Shown one piece after another: positions 1-7,311 of a DNA stretch of 18,123 nucleotides. The DNA comes from RGIG8745 sp964554265 (GTDB lineage Bacteria > Bacteroidota > Bacteroidia > Bacteroidales > Bacteroidaceae): NCBI GenBank assembly GCA_964554265.1, contig CAZKOB010000069.1:1-18123 (forward strand), read 5' to 3'. The position numbers and the translations under genes were made by a program. The notes under the pieces were generated by a model, which was not told where the DNA came from, ran no database searches, and saw only the letters and a program-made list of their open reading frames with translations. Position 1 is the first letter of the stretch. Every line of letters begins with the position of its first letter.

Positions 1-109
1 AATGGACGAGACCCTTGACGTGGAAGCCAAGAGCCATATCGAAAGGTTCCACCAATATCTTTATATATATTTTCCACAAGAATCAATAGCAAGTAAAAGG
101 AATATATAA
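1..109 (+). CDS. 3' end of a flanking gene (partial, unrecognised)
   Basis: The frame whose codons begin at position 2 is open from the window edge to TAA at 107-109. Its first ~19 codons (DETLDVEAKSHIERF and onward) have the charged composition and GC-rich third positions of real Bacteroides coding sequence. From about position 59 the sequence turns abruptly AT-rich while the frame stays open, giving a tail of roughly 16 residues (YIYFPQESIASKRNI-like). This may be the natural C-terminus, or a host gene whose end was replaced by element sequence. I do not recognise the protein, and the fragment is too short for a family call. Confidence 0.35.
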   Translation, partial: MDETLDVEAKSHIERFHQYLYIYFPQESIASKRNI

Positions 110-182
110 ATACTATATATCAGTGCTTTATGCCATTTACACAAAAGGATAATAGATTCCTATTTTCGCTAAATATGGTTAA

Positions 183-266
183 TTTTGTTATTTTATTTGC
201 TGCTATTTTGTTACTTTGAAATTATATTTGTAATTTTGTAGTTGAAAATGACTATATAGTAACAAA
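183..266. repeat. Iterated TTTTGTTA(C/T)TT motifs upstream of the integrase
   Basis: TTTTGTTATTTT occurs at 183-194 and TTTTGTTACTTT at 206-217, 23 bp apart. A related TTTTGTAGTT lies at 234-243, and an inverted copy (AGTAACAAA) at 258-266. The exact 11-mer TTTTGTTACTT recurs at the far right end (18012-18022), with a 10-bp match at 17997-18006. Repeats of this kind at both element ends are what one expects of recombinase core or arm binding sites, but part of the similarity may come from AT-rich promoter elements. Confidence 0.4.
207..238 (+). promoter_or_regulatory. Probable promoter of the integrase operon
   Basis: TAATTTTG at 231-238 matches the Bacteroides -7 consensus TAnnTTTG, and TTTG at 207-210 sits 20 bp upstream as the -33 element. 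A second -7 candidate, TATATTTG, lies at 223-230. Transcription would start near 245, leaving a leader of about 30 nt before the ATG at 278. The -33 element lies inside one of the TTTTGTTACTT repeats, so recombinase binding there could repress its own promoter (inference). Confidence 0.5.
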
Positions 267-277
267 TAGAACTTCAC

Positions 278-1396
278 ATGAGTACTACAAAATCTCATAT
301 AACGCTTAAATACAAGGAGATGAAAAACGGGAAGAAGTCCATCTACCTTGACTATTACAAGAACGGAAAGCGCATACGCGAAACCATCCGTCTCTATTTG
401 TTACCCGAAACTTCCAAGAAAAGCATTAGTGCGAACAAGAATACCATGAAAGAGGCCGAAGCCGTCCGTGCCGCAAAAGAACATGAATTGTTCACTGCTT
501 GTTTCGGTATAGAAACCAAAGAACCGTCAGGCATGAGGATAGGCGAAGCAATTGACGAATACGAAAAAATCATTTCCTCGAAAGGTGACGCTTCTACCGC
601 CGCAAACATAAGAGGCATAAAAAAGGCTGTGGCTACTTATCGTGGGTTAGACACGAAGGTGGTTGACATTAACGAAGACTATTGCGACGGACTGGTTGAC
701 TTCCTGCATAAGGACTATGCCGGACAGTTCGGGAAAATCAGCATGACAACGGCAAGAGCATACATTTATCTTTTCAGCAGCACACTCAATAACGCAGTCA
801 CCAATGGGATTATCGGTGTGAATCCTCTTCGTTTCGTGAATATTCATGGACACATCACAAGGGAACGTCCGCTGAAAAAGTTCCTGACCGTGGATGAAAT
901 AAAGGTTTTGATGAATACCCCATGCCCTGTAATGTCAAGGCCGCAAGTCAAACAGGCTTTCATGTTGAGTGTATTCACATATCTGTCCTTTGCCGATGTC
1001 CTCTCACTCAAATGGAAAGACATAAAGACGAGTGAGGGCAAGACAACCATTGAAGTACATTCAAGAAAATCATCCATCCCGTTGACCGACATATCAATGC
1101 GATGGTTGCCCGAAACGACAAACCGTCGTGGGCTGGTATTCAAGGGATTGCCGAAGAGTACAGAAATATTGAACATTCTGCATCTCTGGGGCGAAAAAGC
1201 AGAGTTGAAACAACCGCTGAATTTCAGACTTGCACAAAACACCTTTATATATCTATTGCTCACTACCGGTACCGACATTGGAACTGTCTGTTGTATGCTT
1301 AGGCTGACACCCAAGACGATGAGGGGGTATATGAAGATGATTACTGCCAACCAGCAACAGGAAAGCAAAGCAGCTCCAGTTATACCTGTCGAATAA
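278..1396 (+). CDS. Tyrosine recombinase paralogue, catalytically degenerate
   Basis: This 372-aa protein has the layout of a Bacteroidales phage-type integrase: an N-terminal arm/SAM-like region (SIYLDYYKNGKR, residues ~20-35, shared almost word for word with the next gene), a core-binding helical domain (~100-190) and a C-terminal catalytic fold (~200-355). Aligned by eye to the downstream recombinase, the active site is largely gone. Arg I is Ser237 (YLSFADVLSLKW). The HxxR-H stretch reads R317-L-A-Q320-N321. The second His of the LGH box is Leu343. Only the nucleophile position, Tyr351, remains. IntDOT also has Ser at Arg I, but it keeps the other residues. The reading frame is intact, with no frameshift. 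The gene is first in an operon, 22 nt upstream of the active paralogue. I infer a DNA-binding accessory or regulatory role, not strand cleavage. Confidence 0.8.
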   Translation: MSTTKSHITLKYKEMKNGKKSIYLDYYKNGKRIRETIRLYLLPETSKKSISANKNTMKEAEAVRAAKEHELFTACFGIETKEPSGMRIGEAIDEYEKIISSKGDASTAANIRGIKKAVATYRGLDTKVVDINEDYCDGLVDFLHKDYAGQFGKISMTTARAYIYLFSSTLNNAVTNGIIGVNPLRFVNIHGHITRERPLKKFLTVDEIKVLMNTPCPVMSRPQVKQAFMLSVFTYLSFADVLSLKWKDIKTSEGKTTIEVHSRKSSIPLTDISMRWLPETTNRRGLVFKGLPKSTEILNILHLWGEKAELKQPLNFRLAQNTFIYLLLTTGTDIGTVCCMLRLTPKTMRGYMKMITANQQQESKAAPVIPVE

Positions 1397-1418
1397 TAAA
1401 CAAAATAAATAAAACACC

Positions 1419-2570
1419 ATGCCCAGACCAAAGAAAGTAATCAAGGCGAAAGAGCCTGTTCGCATCCGCTTCAAGGAATTACAGAACGGCAACAAATCAA
1501 TCTATCTTGATATTTACCGTAATGGGAAGCGGACGTATGAGTTCCTGAAACTCTATCTTGTCCCGGAACTTGATCCTGCCAGCCGTGCCATGAACCAGCA
1601 CAACATGACATTGGCGAACAAGATTAAGGCAGACCGCATCATTGAACTGACCAATAATGAAAAAGGCGTTTCCAATATCATGTTGCGTGGACGTATCAAG
1701 TTGTCCGAGCTACTTGACCTTTACGCAAGGTGGCTGGAGAACAATGGAAAGCATACCACAATACGCAGTGTAAACTGCATCCGAAAAGCGACATCCCAGT
1801 TCCGTGGTGACGTTCCCCTCAGGATGATAGACAAGGAGTATTGCATGGCTTTCATGAATTTCCTTCGGAACGATTACAAGGCGAGGACGAATCGCCCCAT
1901 TACAATGACTACTGCTGCCGGGTATGTTACCGTGTTCAGTGCCATGCTGAACTGGGCTGTGCGGAATGACTATCTGTCCGAGAATCCTTTCACGCACATA
2001 GCCGCAGCCGACCGCATTCACCGCCCCGAGAGCAAACGTGAGTTCCTGCAGATAGATGAATTGAAGAAGCTGATTGCGACGGAGTGTCCCACTCGTCCTG
2101 CCGTCAAGCAGGCTTTCCTGTTCTCCTGCTACTGCGCCCTGCGTATCAGCGATATCGTCAGCCTAACATGGGGTGACATCCACAAGGACGGCGACCAGTG
2201 GAGGGTGTTCACCGTAATGGAAAAGACAAAAGACCCTATATATCTGCCGTTATCCCAACAGGCGATGAAGTGGCTGCCGGAGCGTGGCGATGCAAAGGAT
2301 GAAGACAAGGTATTCGACCTTCCGTCAGAGAGCCGCATCTGTATTATTCTCGACAAATGGGCGAAAGCGGCAGGTATAACCAAACACGTGACCTACCACG
2401 TCAGCCGCCACAGCTTCGCAACGATGATGCTGACCCTTGACGTCGATATTTATACCACGAGCAAGCTGCTCGGACACAAGAACATTGCCACCACGCAGAT
2501 ATATGCGAAGATTATTGACCAAAAGAAAGACGAGGCGGTCAACCGTGTCAATGACATTTTCAAAGACTAA
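1419..2570 (+). CDS. int: Tyrosine recombinase (integrase), catalytically complete
   Basis: This 383-aa phage-type integrase probably cuts and rejoins the element ends during integration and excision. All active-site positions are visible: Arg242 in CALRISDIVSLTW, a beta-hairpin Lys at 269 or 271 (MEKTKD), His327 and Arg330 in YHVSRHSF, His353 in LLGHKN and the nucleophile Tyr362 in TTQIYAKI. The N-terminal arm-binding region and the SAM-like core-binding domain precede the catalytic domain in the usual order, and the length is normal for Bacteroidetes integrases. The gene follows the degenerate paralogue by 22 nt and precedes the membrane-protein gene by 15 nt, so the three are probably co-transcribed. 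The ATG at 1419 is the first start after the upstream stop. Confidence 0.93.
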   Translation: MPRPKKVIKAKEPVRIRFKELQNGNKSIYLDIYRNGKRTYEFLKLYLVPELDPASRAMNQHNMTLANKIKADRIIELTNNEKGVSNIMLRGRIKLSELLDLYARWLENNGKHTTIRSVNCIRKATSQFRGDVPLRMIDKEYCMAFMNFLRNDYKARTNRPITMTTAAGYVTVFSAMLNWAVRNDYLSENPFTHIAAADRIHRPESKREFLQIDELKKLIATECPTRPAVKQAFLFSCYCALRISDIVSLTWGDIHKDGDQWRVFTVMEKTKDPIYLPLSQQAMKWLPERGDAKDEDKVFDLPSESRICIILDKWAKAAGITKHVTYHVSRHSFATMMLTLDVDIYTTSKLLGHKNIATTQIYAKIIDQKKDEAVNRVNDIFKD

Positions 2571-2585
2571 CACTTAATATATACG

Positions 2586-3518
2586 ATGAAACGAATCTCC
2601 GATAATTTCCTTACGATGCTTTTGCCGCTTACAGTAGTAGCCACAACCGCATTCAGTCTGGTTGCCACCGTCGCTTTCCGCATGGGAACGACCACGGCAG
2701 GGTTTGTGTTTGCCACCCTGTCCATTGTCGGGTGGATCGGACTGGTAGCCGAGTTTTTCCTCTTGTATGACATCATCATAGATAAGTGGCTTTCCAAAGA
2801 CCGCTCCGTCCTGACAGCCTCATGGTTTGTGATTTCACTGTTGCTCGCCTTTATTCTTACTCCCGACAAACATACGGATTGGAGCACTTGCATAATCATG
2901 GTCTCGCTCTTCGCCGTGGTTTTCCTTTTGCCCTGCATCATCGGGATGGCATACGGCAAACAGATAAAATCATGGCTGCTACAACGGTGGGACAGACTTG
3001 TTCCAAAGAAACGGCAGCACACGGATGAAGCAGGAGAAAAGCAAATCGAAGCCGTGCTTTCGGCATCCACGTTACCCACGACAATAAAGCAAGAAGATGA
3101 AATCAGACATTATGACAGCCTTGTCTCAAAGGTACAGCTGGAACAGATAAGGAGACTGCCCGAAACATTGCAGACCAACGATGCCTTGTTTTTGTTGGTA
3201 TTGTTCCGTGAGGACGGTTATCTTGGCACGGACTTCCAACCGTTGATGAAAAAGGAGGATGACGAAATCAATCAGACACTGTATGCCTATATCGCCAGTG
3301 CCCTTTGCGCCGCTCTCAAAATCCGAAAAGGCAAATGGGTCATCTTCGAGAAGTTCTGGCCGCTCAACAACGGCGCACAGCTGGCAAGCAACTTCAAGAC
3401 CGCCTACAGGGACAACCCGTCCGAACATCAGAGGCATATCGCCAGACTGCTGCGCAAGGCGACCCGCCTGCGCCCGAAGCTAGACACCTACGACCTCGAA
3501 GAGTTCAAGAAAGTCTAA
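2586..3518 (+). CDS. Four-helix membrane protein with cytoplasmic C-terminal domain, function unknown
   Basis: I do not recognise this 310-aa protein. Hydrophobic segments at about 8-31, 35-65, 75-91 and 102-124 suggest four membrane helices, with no clear cleavable signal peptide. They are followed by a basic stretch (KQIKSWLLQRW) and a soluble, charged ~180-residue C-terminal domain rich in Lys, Arg and Glu, likely cytoplasmic. The start at 2586 is 15 nt after the integrase stop, and a rho-independent terminator follows the stop by 32 nt, so this is the last gene of the integration operon. Position next to integrases suggests an element-borne role (maintenance, or surface or entry exclusion), but nothing in the sequence proves it. 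Confidence 0.75.
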   Translation: MKRISDNFLTMLLPLTVVATTAFSLVATVAFRMGTTTAGFVFATLSIVGWIGLVAEFFLLYDIIIDKWLSKDRSVLTASWFVISLLLAFILTPDKHTDWSTCIIMVSLFAVVFLLPCIIGMAYGKQIKSWLLQRWDRLVPKKRQHTDEAGEKQIEAVLSASTLPTTIKQEDEIRHYDSLVSKVQLEQIRRLPETLQTNDALFLLVLFREDGYLGTDFQPLMKKEDDEINQTLYAYIASALCAALKIRKGKWVIFEKFWPLNNGAQLASNFKTAYRDNPSEHQRHIARLLRKATRLRPKLDTYDLEEFKKV

Positions 3519-3550
3519 GCGGCATTATTCACAAAATCTTCTTCCTTGTT

Positions 3551-3581
3551 CCCGTCACCGTAACCCGATGGCGGGATTTTT
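3551..3581 (+). terminator. Rho-independent terminator of the integrase operon
   Basis: CCCGTCA at 3551-3557 pairs with TGGCGGG at 3569-3575 (seven pairs, one G-U) across an 11-nt loop, and ATTTTT follows at once. It sits 32 nt after the stop of the membrane-protein gene. Confidence 0.8.
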
Positions 3582-3594
3582 AATGCCCGTCCGT

Positions 3595-3608
3595 AAACAG
3601 GCCTGTTT
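3595..3608. repeat. Perfect 14-bp palindrome AAACAGGCCTGTTT
   Basis: This exact palindrome has no loop and lies just downstream of the terminator, in the long spacer before the excisionase-like gene. It could be a dimeric regulator site. No protein here can be assigned to it from sequence alone. Confidence 0.4.
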
Positions 3609-3659
3609 CTTTTCGCACTTATAAGTTACCATGTGCGGATTATCTGGGATTATGAAGGG

Positions 3660-3744
3660 TTTATAGTTCCCTTATACTTTGTTTCAGTCCCATTTATAGT
3701 TGTATTTATAATCTGCAAAGTATTCAGCTTGTGTCATTTATAGT
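3660..3744 (+). repeat. Three helically phased TTTATAGT repeats
   Basis: TTTATAGT occurs at 3660-3667, 3693-3700 and 3737-3744. The last two are preceded by CA, making a 10-bp repeat. Start-to-start spacings are 33 and 44 bp, three and four helical turns, so all copies face the same side of the DNA. They end just before the promoter of the excisionase-like gene. They may be operator or excisionase sites, or origin-type iterons. The rest of the 3519-3827 spacer is otherwise featureless apart from the terminator, the palindrome and the promoter. Confidence 0.45.
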
Positions 3745-3746
3745 AA

Positions 3747-3776
3747 TTGCTCAGGGAAAAATCCGCCATACCTTTG
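3747..3776 (+). promoter_or_regulatory. Probable promoter of the excisionase-like gene
   Basis: TACCTTTG at 3769-3776 is a full match to the Bacteroides -7 box TAnnTTTG. TTG at 3747-3749 lies 19 bp upstream as the -33 element. The third TTTATAGT repeat ends 3 bp before the -33 element, so a protein bound there would contact RNA polymerase. Confidence 0.6.
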
Positions 3777-3827
3777 CACTGTCGCCACGACAAAGGCGAA
3801 GCAGATTATTCACTAAAATATACGCAC

Positions 3828-4061
3828 ATGACAGAACAAAGAAGACTTTTAAGCACCAGGGAGGCGGCCGAGTATTGCGGCTTTTCACTTTCCTACTTCC
3901 GCAAACTGATGATGCGGAGGGTTATCCCGATGTATAAGCCAACGGGCAAACTGTGCTTCTTCAAGAAAGAGGATTTGGACGCTTTCCTTACAGGTGTCCG
4001 TATCTCTTCACAGGAGGAAATCGCAGAAGAAGCCAGCCGCTACCTTGCAGGACGGAAGTAA
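3828..4061 (+). CDS. Excisionase-like helix-turn-helix protein
   Basis: This 77-aa basic protein has one MerR-type winged helix-turn-helix (HTH_17-like). LLSTREAAEYCGFSLSYFRKL (residues ~7-27) is the HTH, and KLCFFKKEDLDAFLTG (~40-56) is the wing with its terminal helix. Proteins of this size in Bacteroides mobile elements are usually recombination directionality factors or small regulators. The frame is open further upstream, but ATG 3828 is chosen because the domain begins a few residues after it and a promoter lies 50 nt upstream. It is the first gene after the phased repeats, which are candidate binding sites. The next gene follows by 37 nt. Confidence 0.78.
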   Translation: MTEQRRLLSTREAAEYCGFSLSYFRKLMMRRVIPMYKPTGKLCFFKKEDLDAFLTGVRISSQEEIAEEASRYLAGRK

Positions 4062-4098
4062 ACAACCTTTTTATTCACATCAAAAACAAATTGTAGTA

Positions 4099-4590
4099 AT
4101 GGAACAGAACAGGAACATGGAACAGGGCGGCACAGCCGCAGTCGTTCCAGCCGAGAAAAAGAGCGAGAACCGTAAACGCGAGACAAGCACAAAGGACGTG
4201 CAGGTCATACGCGCATTCTTAGAGAGTGTCGGTATCTATGAGGCAGACGCTTTGCGCGTGAGCATCGCCATCGCCGACGGAAAGATGACGGCAGAAAACA
4301 TTTCAGCGGACGACCGCCTCGCGCTCAACCGCTATCTTAACAGCAGTACGGACAACGGCCGCTTGACGGCAGACAACGCACAGGGACATCGGCTGAACCG
4401 TGCATTCGAATTGCTGGAACGTGTGGCAGAGTTTTGCGACAAGCAACAGTTGGTGACGGTAAACAGGGCATTGCTTTCCATCGCTGTAAATGCGGGGGAC
4501 ATCAGCCATGCCGTGTCAAGCCTTGATAAACGTCCGGCATCCGTCCAACCGTCACAGACAAACACAGGAAACAACGGAACCGGCAAGTAA
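4099..4590 (+). CDS. Small acidic/basic protein of unknown function
   Basis: I do not recognise this 163-aa protein. The first ~30 residues are polar and probably disordered (EKKSENRKRETSTKDV). A helical middle section (~32-140) contains regularly spaced Leu and Ala, and the C-terminus is Ser/Thr/Asn-rich (SQTNTGNNGTGK). No membrane segment or catalytic motif is visible. ATG 4099 is preferred over longer in-frame starts because these would overlap the excisionase-like gene; ATG 4117 is an alternative. It lies 37 nt after that gene and is probably co-transcribed with it. Confidence 0.6.
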   Translation: MEQNRNMEQGGTAAVVPAEKKSENRKRETSTKDVQVIRAFLESVGIYEADALRVSIAIADGKMTAENISADDRLALNRYLNSSTDNGRLTADNAQGHRLNRAFELLERVAEFCDKQQLVTVNRALLSIAVNAGDISHAVSSLDKRPASVQPSQTNTGNNGTGK

Positions 4591-4845
4591 CCGTATGCAA
4601 AAGGTGGAAAGGGATTTTACCTGCGTTCATACAGTCTCTTTTTTCTTCCCTTCTTTCGGGATAAGACAATTCAGAGTATCTATCGCATGAACAGCCGCTG
4701 CCCTTTTTCACCTGACACACGATTACGGGAAGATGAAGCCGTGCAGGGTACAACAAAAAAACAAATTGGTATTTACATACTGATTCCTGTACGGTTTCAT
4801 TCTTTTCCAAAGGCAGAAATATCACACTTATAAAGATAAAATTTT
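4591..4845. other. Spacer with a 9-bp inverted repeat
   Basis: No convincing gene is present. CCGTGCAGG at 4739-4747 can pair with CCTGTACGG at 4786-4794 (nine pairs, one G-U), enclosing an A-rich 38-nt loop, about 50 nt before the next start. No TAnnTTTG promoter box was found. This could be a leader structure or chance. Confidence 0.3.
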
Positions 4846-5280
4846 ATGGACAAGGAAACATACAGATTCATGTACCCGGCAGGTGTCGCATCGCTGTCAT
4901 TAGTTTTTTCTCATAAGGCATTGCAATGGCTGTACGGGACAACGACAGATGATGACGGCAGGGAAAAAGTAAACTTCATATTGTTTGGCGACCTGTTGGC
5001 GAGAATGGCATTTACAGCCGGAGAGGGCAAGGGATTCAGAAGACCGCTTACGCTTTCCGCTGGTCAGGCGCAGTATTCCGAGGAACAGCTTTCCGTGCAA
5101 TGGAACATGGGCAGGAAGCGCATACGCAACCTGCTGGACGCACTCACGAACATGGGGCTTATCTATACCAACCGTTCAAGAGTGGCATCCGTGATGACAT
5201 TCCCGTGCTTATGTGGGTGGGAAACAGCGAATGGAGATTGTATAACCAATCCATTTACCCATGAACAGAGGGAAGAGTAA
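4846..5280 (+). CDS. Winged-helix-like DNA-binding protein
   Basis: The 144-aa product has a region LTLSAGQAQYSEEQLSVQW followed by GRKRIRNLLDALTNMGLIY (residues ~65-105). This is the pattern of a winged HTH: a 'pGQ..S...LA..W' helix, a basic recognition helix and a 'L...GLI' strand. Such domains are common in regulators and replication or mobilization accessory proteins of Bacteroidales elements. The N-terminus has no recognisable motif. CxC (CLC) and a later Cys lie near the C-terminus, too few to call a zinc site. The gene directly precedes the putative oriT. A role in controlling transfer or replication is a guess from position. Confidence 0.62.
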   Translation: MDKETYRFMYPAGVASLSLVFSHKALQWLYGTTTDDDGREKVNFILFGDLLARMAFTAGEGKGFRRPLTLSAGQAQYSEEQLSVQWNMGRKRIRNLLDALTNMGLIYTNRSRVASVMTFPCLCGWETANGDCITNPFTHEQREE

Positions 5281-5431
5281 GAGCCGAAAGACATCCGGGA
5301 AAACAGCCGAGTCGACAATGACAGGGCATAAAAAAATCTCATAGTTGTACCCAATCCGTCATTTTCCACGGCATCAGTTCGGTACAGAAAGGCCAACAGA
5401 GGGGTTGGAGTGGCATGAAGCGTTAGCGTTG

Positions 5432-5494
5432 AGTTGCGAGGTATGCCGAGGTATTACCGCCTTCGGACGGTATTACCACGACGCTCTCGCAACT
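5432..5494 (+). other. Candidate origin of transfer (oriT), nested inverted repeats
   Basis: AGTTGCGAG at 5432-5440 and CTCGCAACT at 5486-5494 form a perfect 9-bp inverted repeat. Inside it, 5450-5477 folds into a hairpin with GGTATTACCG pairing CGGTATTACC (9 of 10) around a CTTCGG tetraloop-type tip. GGTATTACC is also a direct repeat (5450-5458 and 5469-5477), and CTCGCA recurs at 5520 and 5529. This GC-rich, structured block lies ~90 nt upstream of the MobC-like and relaxase genes, the usual place for oriT. I cannot identify the nic site. The rest of 5281-5584 shows no gene I would support. Confidence 0.6.
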
Positions 5495-5584
5495 TCCCGA
5501 AAGGTCGTTGTCCCAGCCGCTCGCAGGCTCGCACCTTCCCCTTTTTAGATACCGTTTCACGATTATTTCAAGGACACCAGTTAT

Positions 5585-6031
5585 ATGAAACAAGAAGATA
5601 CTTCCAATCAGGAATCCGGGCAGGATAAGCCCTTTATAAGGCGTGACAAGGTGGTAGTTACCAAGGTCACGGAGCAGGAGCTTTCTCAGATTAAAAGCAC
5701 CGCCGAGCAGTGCGGAATGACACGCAGCGACTTCATACGGGCAAGGGCACTCAACTACAGACCCAGACAGCGGCTTTCCGTTACGGAGGTGGACGGTCTG
5801 CGGCAGCTTGCGGCCTGTAGGACGGACATGGTGAACTTCGCCAACGCCCTGCACGGATTGAACGATGACGAGAAGATACGTCTTTTCCACCATCAGCCCA
5901 CCATGCTCGAATGGTACGAGAAAGTGGCGCGGGTGACAGACCACGTTACCGATTTCTTGCAGTCCGCACAGAAGGCGAACAGCTATTCGGCAGGGACAAC
6001 GGACGAAGAGACAGAGGAGGATGCCGTATGA
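5585..6031 (+). CDS. MobC-like relaxosome accessory protein
   Basis: This 148-aa protein has an N-terminal ribbon-helix-helix region: strand VVVTKVTEQELSQIKSTAEQ, then CGMTRSDFIRARAL (residues ~22-55). This is the signature of plasmid mobilization MobC/BmgB-type proteins, which bind oriT and help the relaxase nick it. A helical segment follows, and the tail is acidic (TTDEETEEDAV). The TGA stop overlaps the relaxase start in ATGA (6028-6031), so translation is probably coupled. The putative oriT lies just upstream. Confidence 0.82.
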   Translation: MKQEDTSNQESGQDKPFIRRDKVVVTKVTEQELSQIKSTAEQCGMTRSDFIRARALNYRPRQRLSVTEVDGLRQLAACRTDMVNFANALHGLNDDEKIRLFHHQPTMLEWYEKVARVTDHVTDFLQSAQKANSYSAGTTDEETEEDAV

Positions 6032-7287
6032 TAGCCAAGGCAAAATCCATTAGTCACGGCATCAGGGCAGTACTGTACGTGTCGGGTGAATCGAGGAACA
6101 AGAAACACCCCGAAAAGATAACGCGCATCTGCGACAACTTCATGCCTCAGGGCATGGACGCTTCGGGCATCTGGACGGAAATGAAGTTTGTCACCATGAA
6201 CCGCCCGGACATCAAGAACAACGTCATCCGCTTGGAGATAAGTCCGGCAATGGAGCATACCGAAGATTTCACGGTCAAGGACTGGGAAAAACTGTGGCGT
6301 GATTTCGCGGCGGCTTTCGACAATCAGGAAATCCTGAATGAGGACGGCGAGGTCATTTCCGTGCCGACCAACATATCGGGCAGCAAGTCCAGCGTGTGGC
6401 TGCACAAGGAATCAGACAGCGGCATACCTCACCTTCATGCCGTCGTTTGCCGGATAGACGAAAACGAGAACATCAACAACGACCACGCCATCCACATCCG
6501 CGCACATCGGGCGGCTGAACAGGTTGCCCTGCAAAGGGGATGGATAACAGCCCGACACATACATAAAAGCCGTATTCCGCAAGTCAGCGAGGACTGCATG
6601 GAGGCTTTACGTGAACTGGACGAATGGTCTTGGGAGGGCTATGCGGAAAGACTCGCCGCCAAAGGCTACGAGCTGCATCTGCGCAAGGACAATGAAGGTA
6701 TAATACGTGGCTATGTGCTTCACAAGGGCAGTTCAAGGTTCAAGGGTTCGGAACTTGGAAAGGGACGCAACCTGACCACATCCCGTATCGAGCGGACTTG
6801 GGAGAAACTGCATCCCGAACAGACCAAACAGGAAAGCCCGACACCGAAACAGCCTGTTATAACGACATCGAAGCCGTCTGTTCACAATAAAGCCGGACAT
6901 AAGCCACAGACCAATGCCGGTCGGAACAATCCGGTTTATGAGAACTATACGGAGTGGCAGCCAGACCGTCTGCACGCGGAGTTTGAATATGCCGGAAAGA
7001 ACTACGACCGCTATATCCCCGAAAAGGTACTTGACTGCCTGAACGATGAGTTTGACTTTCGAGAACTGGCCAACTGGCAGGCTTTGCAGAACTTGGCGAT
7101 TGCCTTTTTTACGCTTGTCGCTTCTCCTTACGGGGAGGTTTCCGGCGGCGGTGGAGGCGGCTCGCAGTCCGACCTCAAATGGGGACGCGACCCGGAAGAG
7201 GACGAAATCGAGTTCATGCGTCGTTGTGCGCGGGAGGCTTCGCACAGGATAGGCAGACAAATGAAATCAGGAATGAAACGTAAATGA
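6028..7287 (+). CDS. Relaxase / mobilization nuclease
   Basis: The 419-aa relaxase nicks oriT and stays covalently attached to the transferred strand. The N-terminal motif HGIRAVLYVSG holds the likely catalytic Tyr17. The metal-binding HUH motif is PHLHAVV with His135 and His137, followed by HIRAHRAAEQVA (~155-166), as in Bacteroides BmgA/MobA-type relaxases (MOBP-like). The middle section is Pro/Lys-rich and probably flexible. Near the C-terminus there is a run of six glycines (~residue 373) before an acidic/basic tail. ATG 6028 is chosen because it overlaps the MobC-like stop; the longer in-frame extension would run through that gene. No coupling protein or type IV secretion genes are present, so transfer would need a helper element. 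Confidence 0.88.
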   Translation: MIAKAKSISHGIRAVLYVSGESRNKKHPEKITRICDNFMPQGMDASGIWTEMKFVTMNRPDIKNNVIRLEISPAMEHTEDFTVKDWEKLWRDFAAAFDNQEILNEDGEVISVPTNISGSKSSVWLHKESDSGIPHLHAVVCRIDENENINNDHAIHIRAHRAAEQVALQRGWITARHIHKSRIPQVSEDCMEALRELDEWSWEGYAERLAAKGYELHLRKDNEGIIRGYVLHKGSSRFKGSELGKGRNLTTSRIERTWEKLHPEQTKQESPTPKQPVITTSKPSVHNKAGHKPQTNAGRNNPVYENYTEWQPDRLHAEFEYAGKNYDRYIPEKVLDCLNDEFDFRELANWQALQNLAIAFFTLVASPYGEVSGGGGGGSQSDLKWGRDPEEDEIEFMRRCAREASHRIGRQMKSGMKRK

Positions 7288-7311
7288 CAAACCTAAAAGA
7301 CATCAGTGACA

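Noticed and set aside
844..1431. Long minus-strand open frame (195 codons) opposite the first recombinase
   Set aside because: It is the complement of a clear recombinase gene; the translated product is Ser/Cys-rich with no domain pattern.
5345..5548. Plus-strand small open frame across the hairpin region
   Set aside because: It is made of the inverted repeats themselves; structured oriT-type DNA explains the region better than a protein.
5911..6027. In-frame N-terminal extension of the relaxase
   Set aside because: It overlaps the MobC-like coding region throughout; the ATGA overlap at 6028 is the natural coupled start.
5423..6043. Minus-strand open frame of 206 codons covering the putative oriT and MobC-like gene
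   Set aside because: It lies opposite a well-supported RHH protein gene and shows no recognisable motif or promoter.
6733..7260. Minus-strand open frame opposite the relaxase
   Set aside because: Shadow of GC-rich relaxase coding sequence, very rich in Arg/Leu/Val without domain logic.
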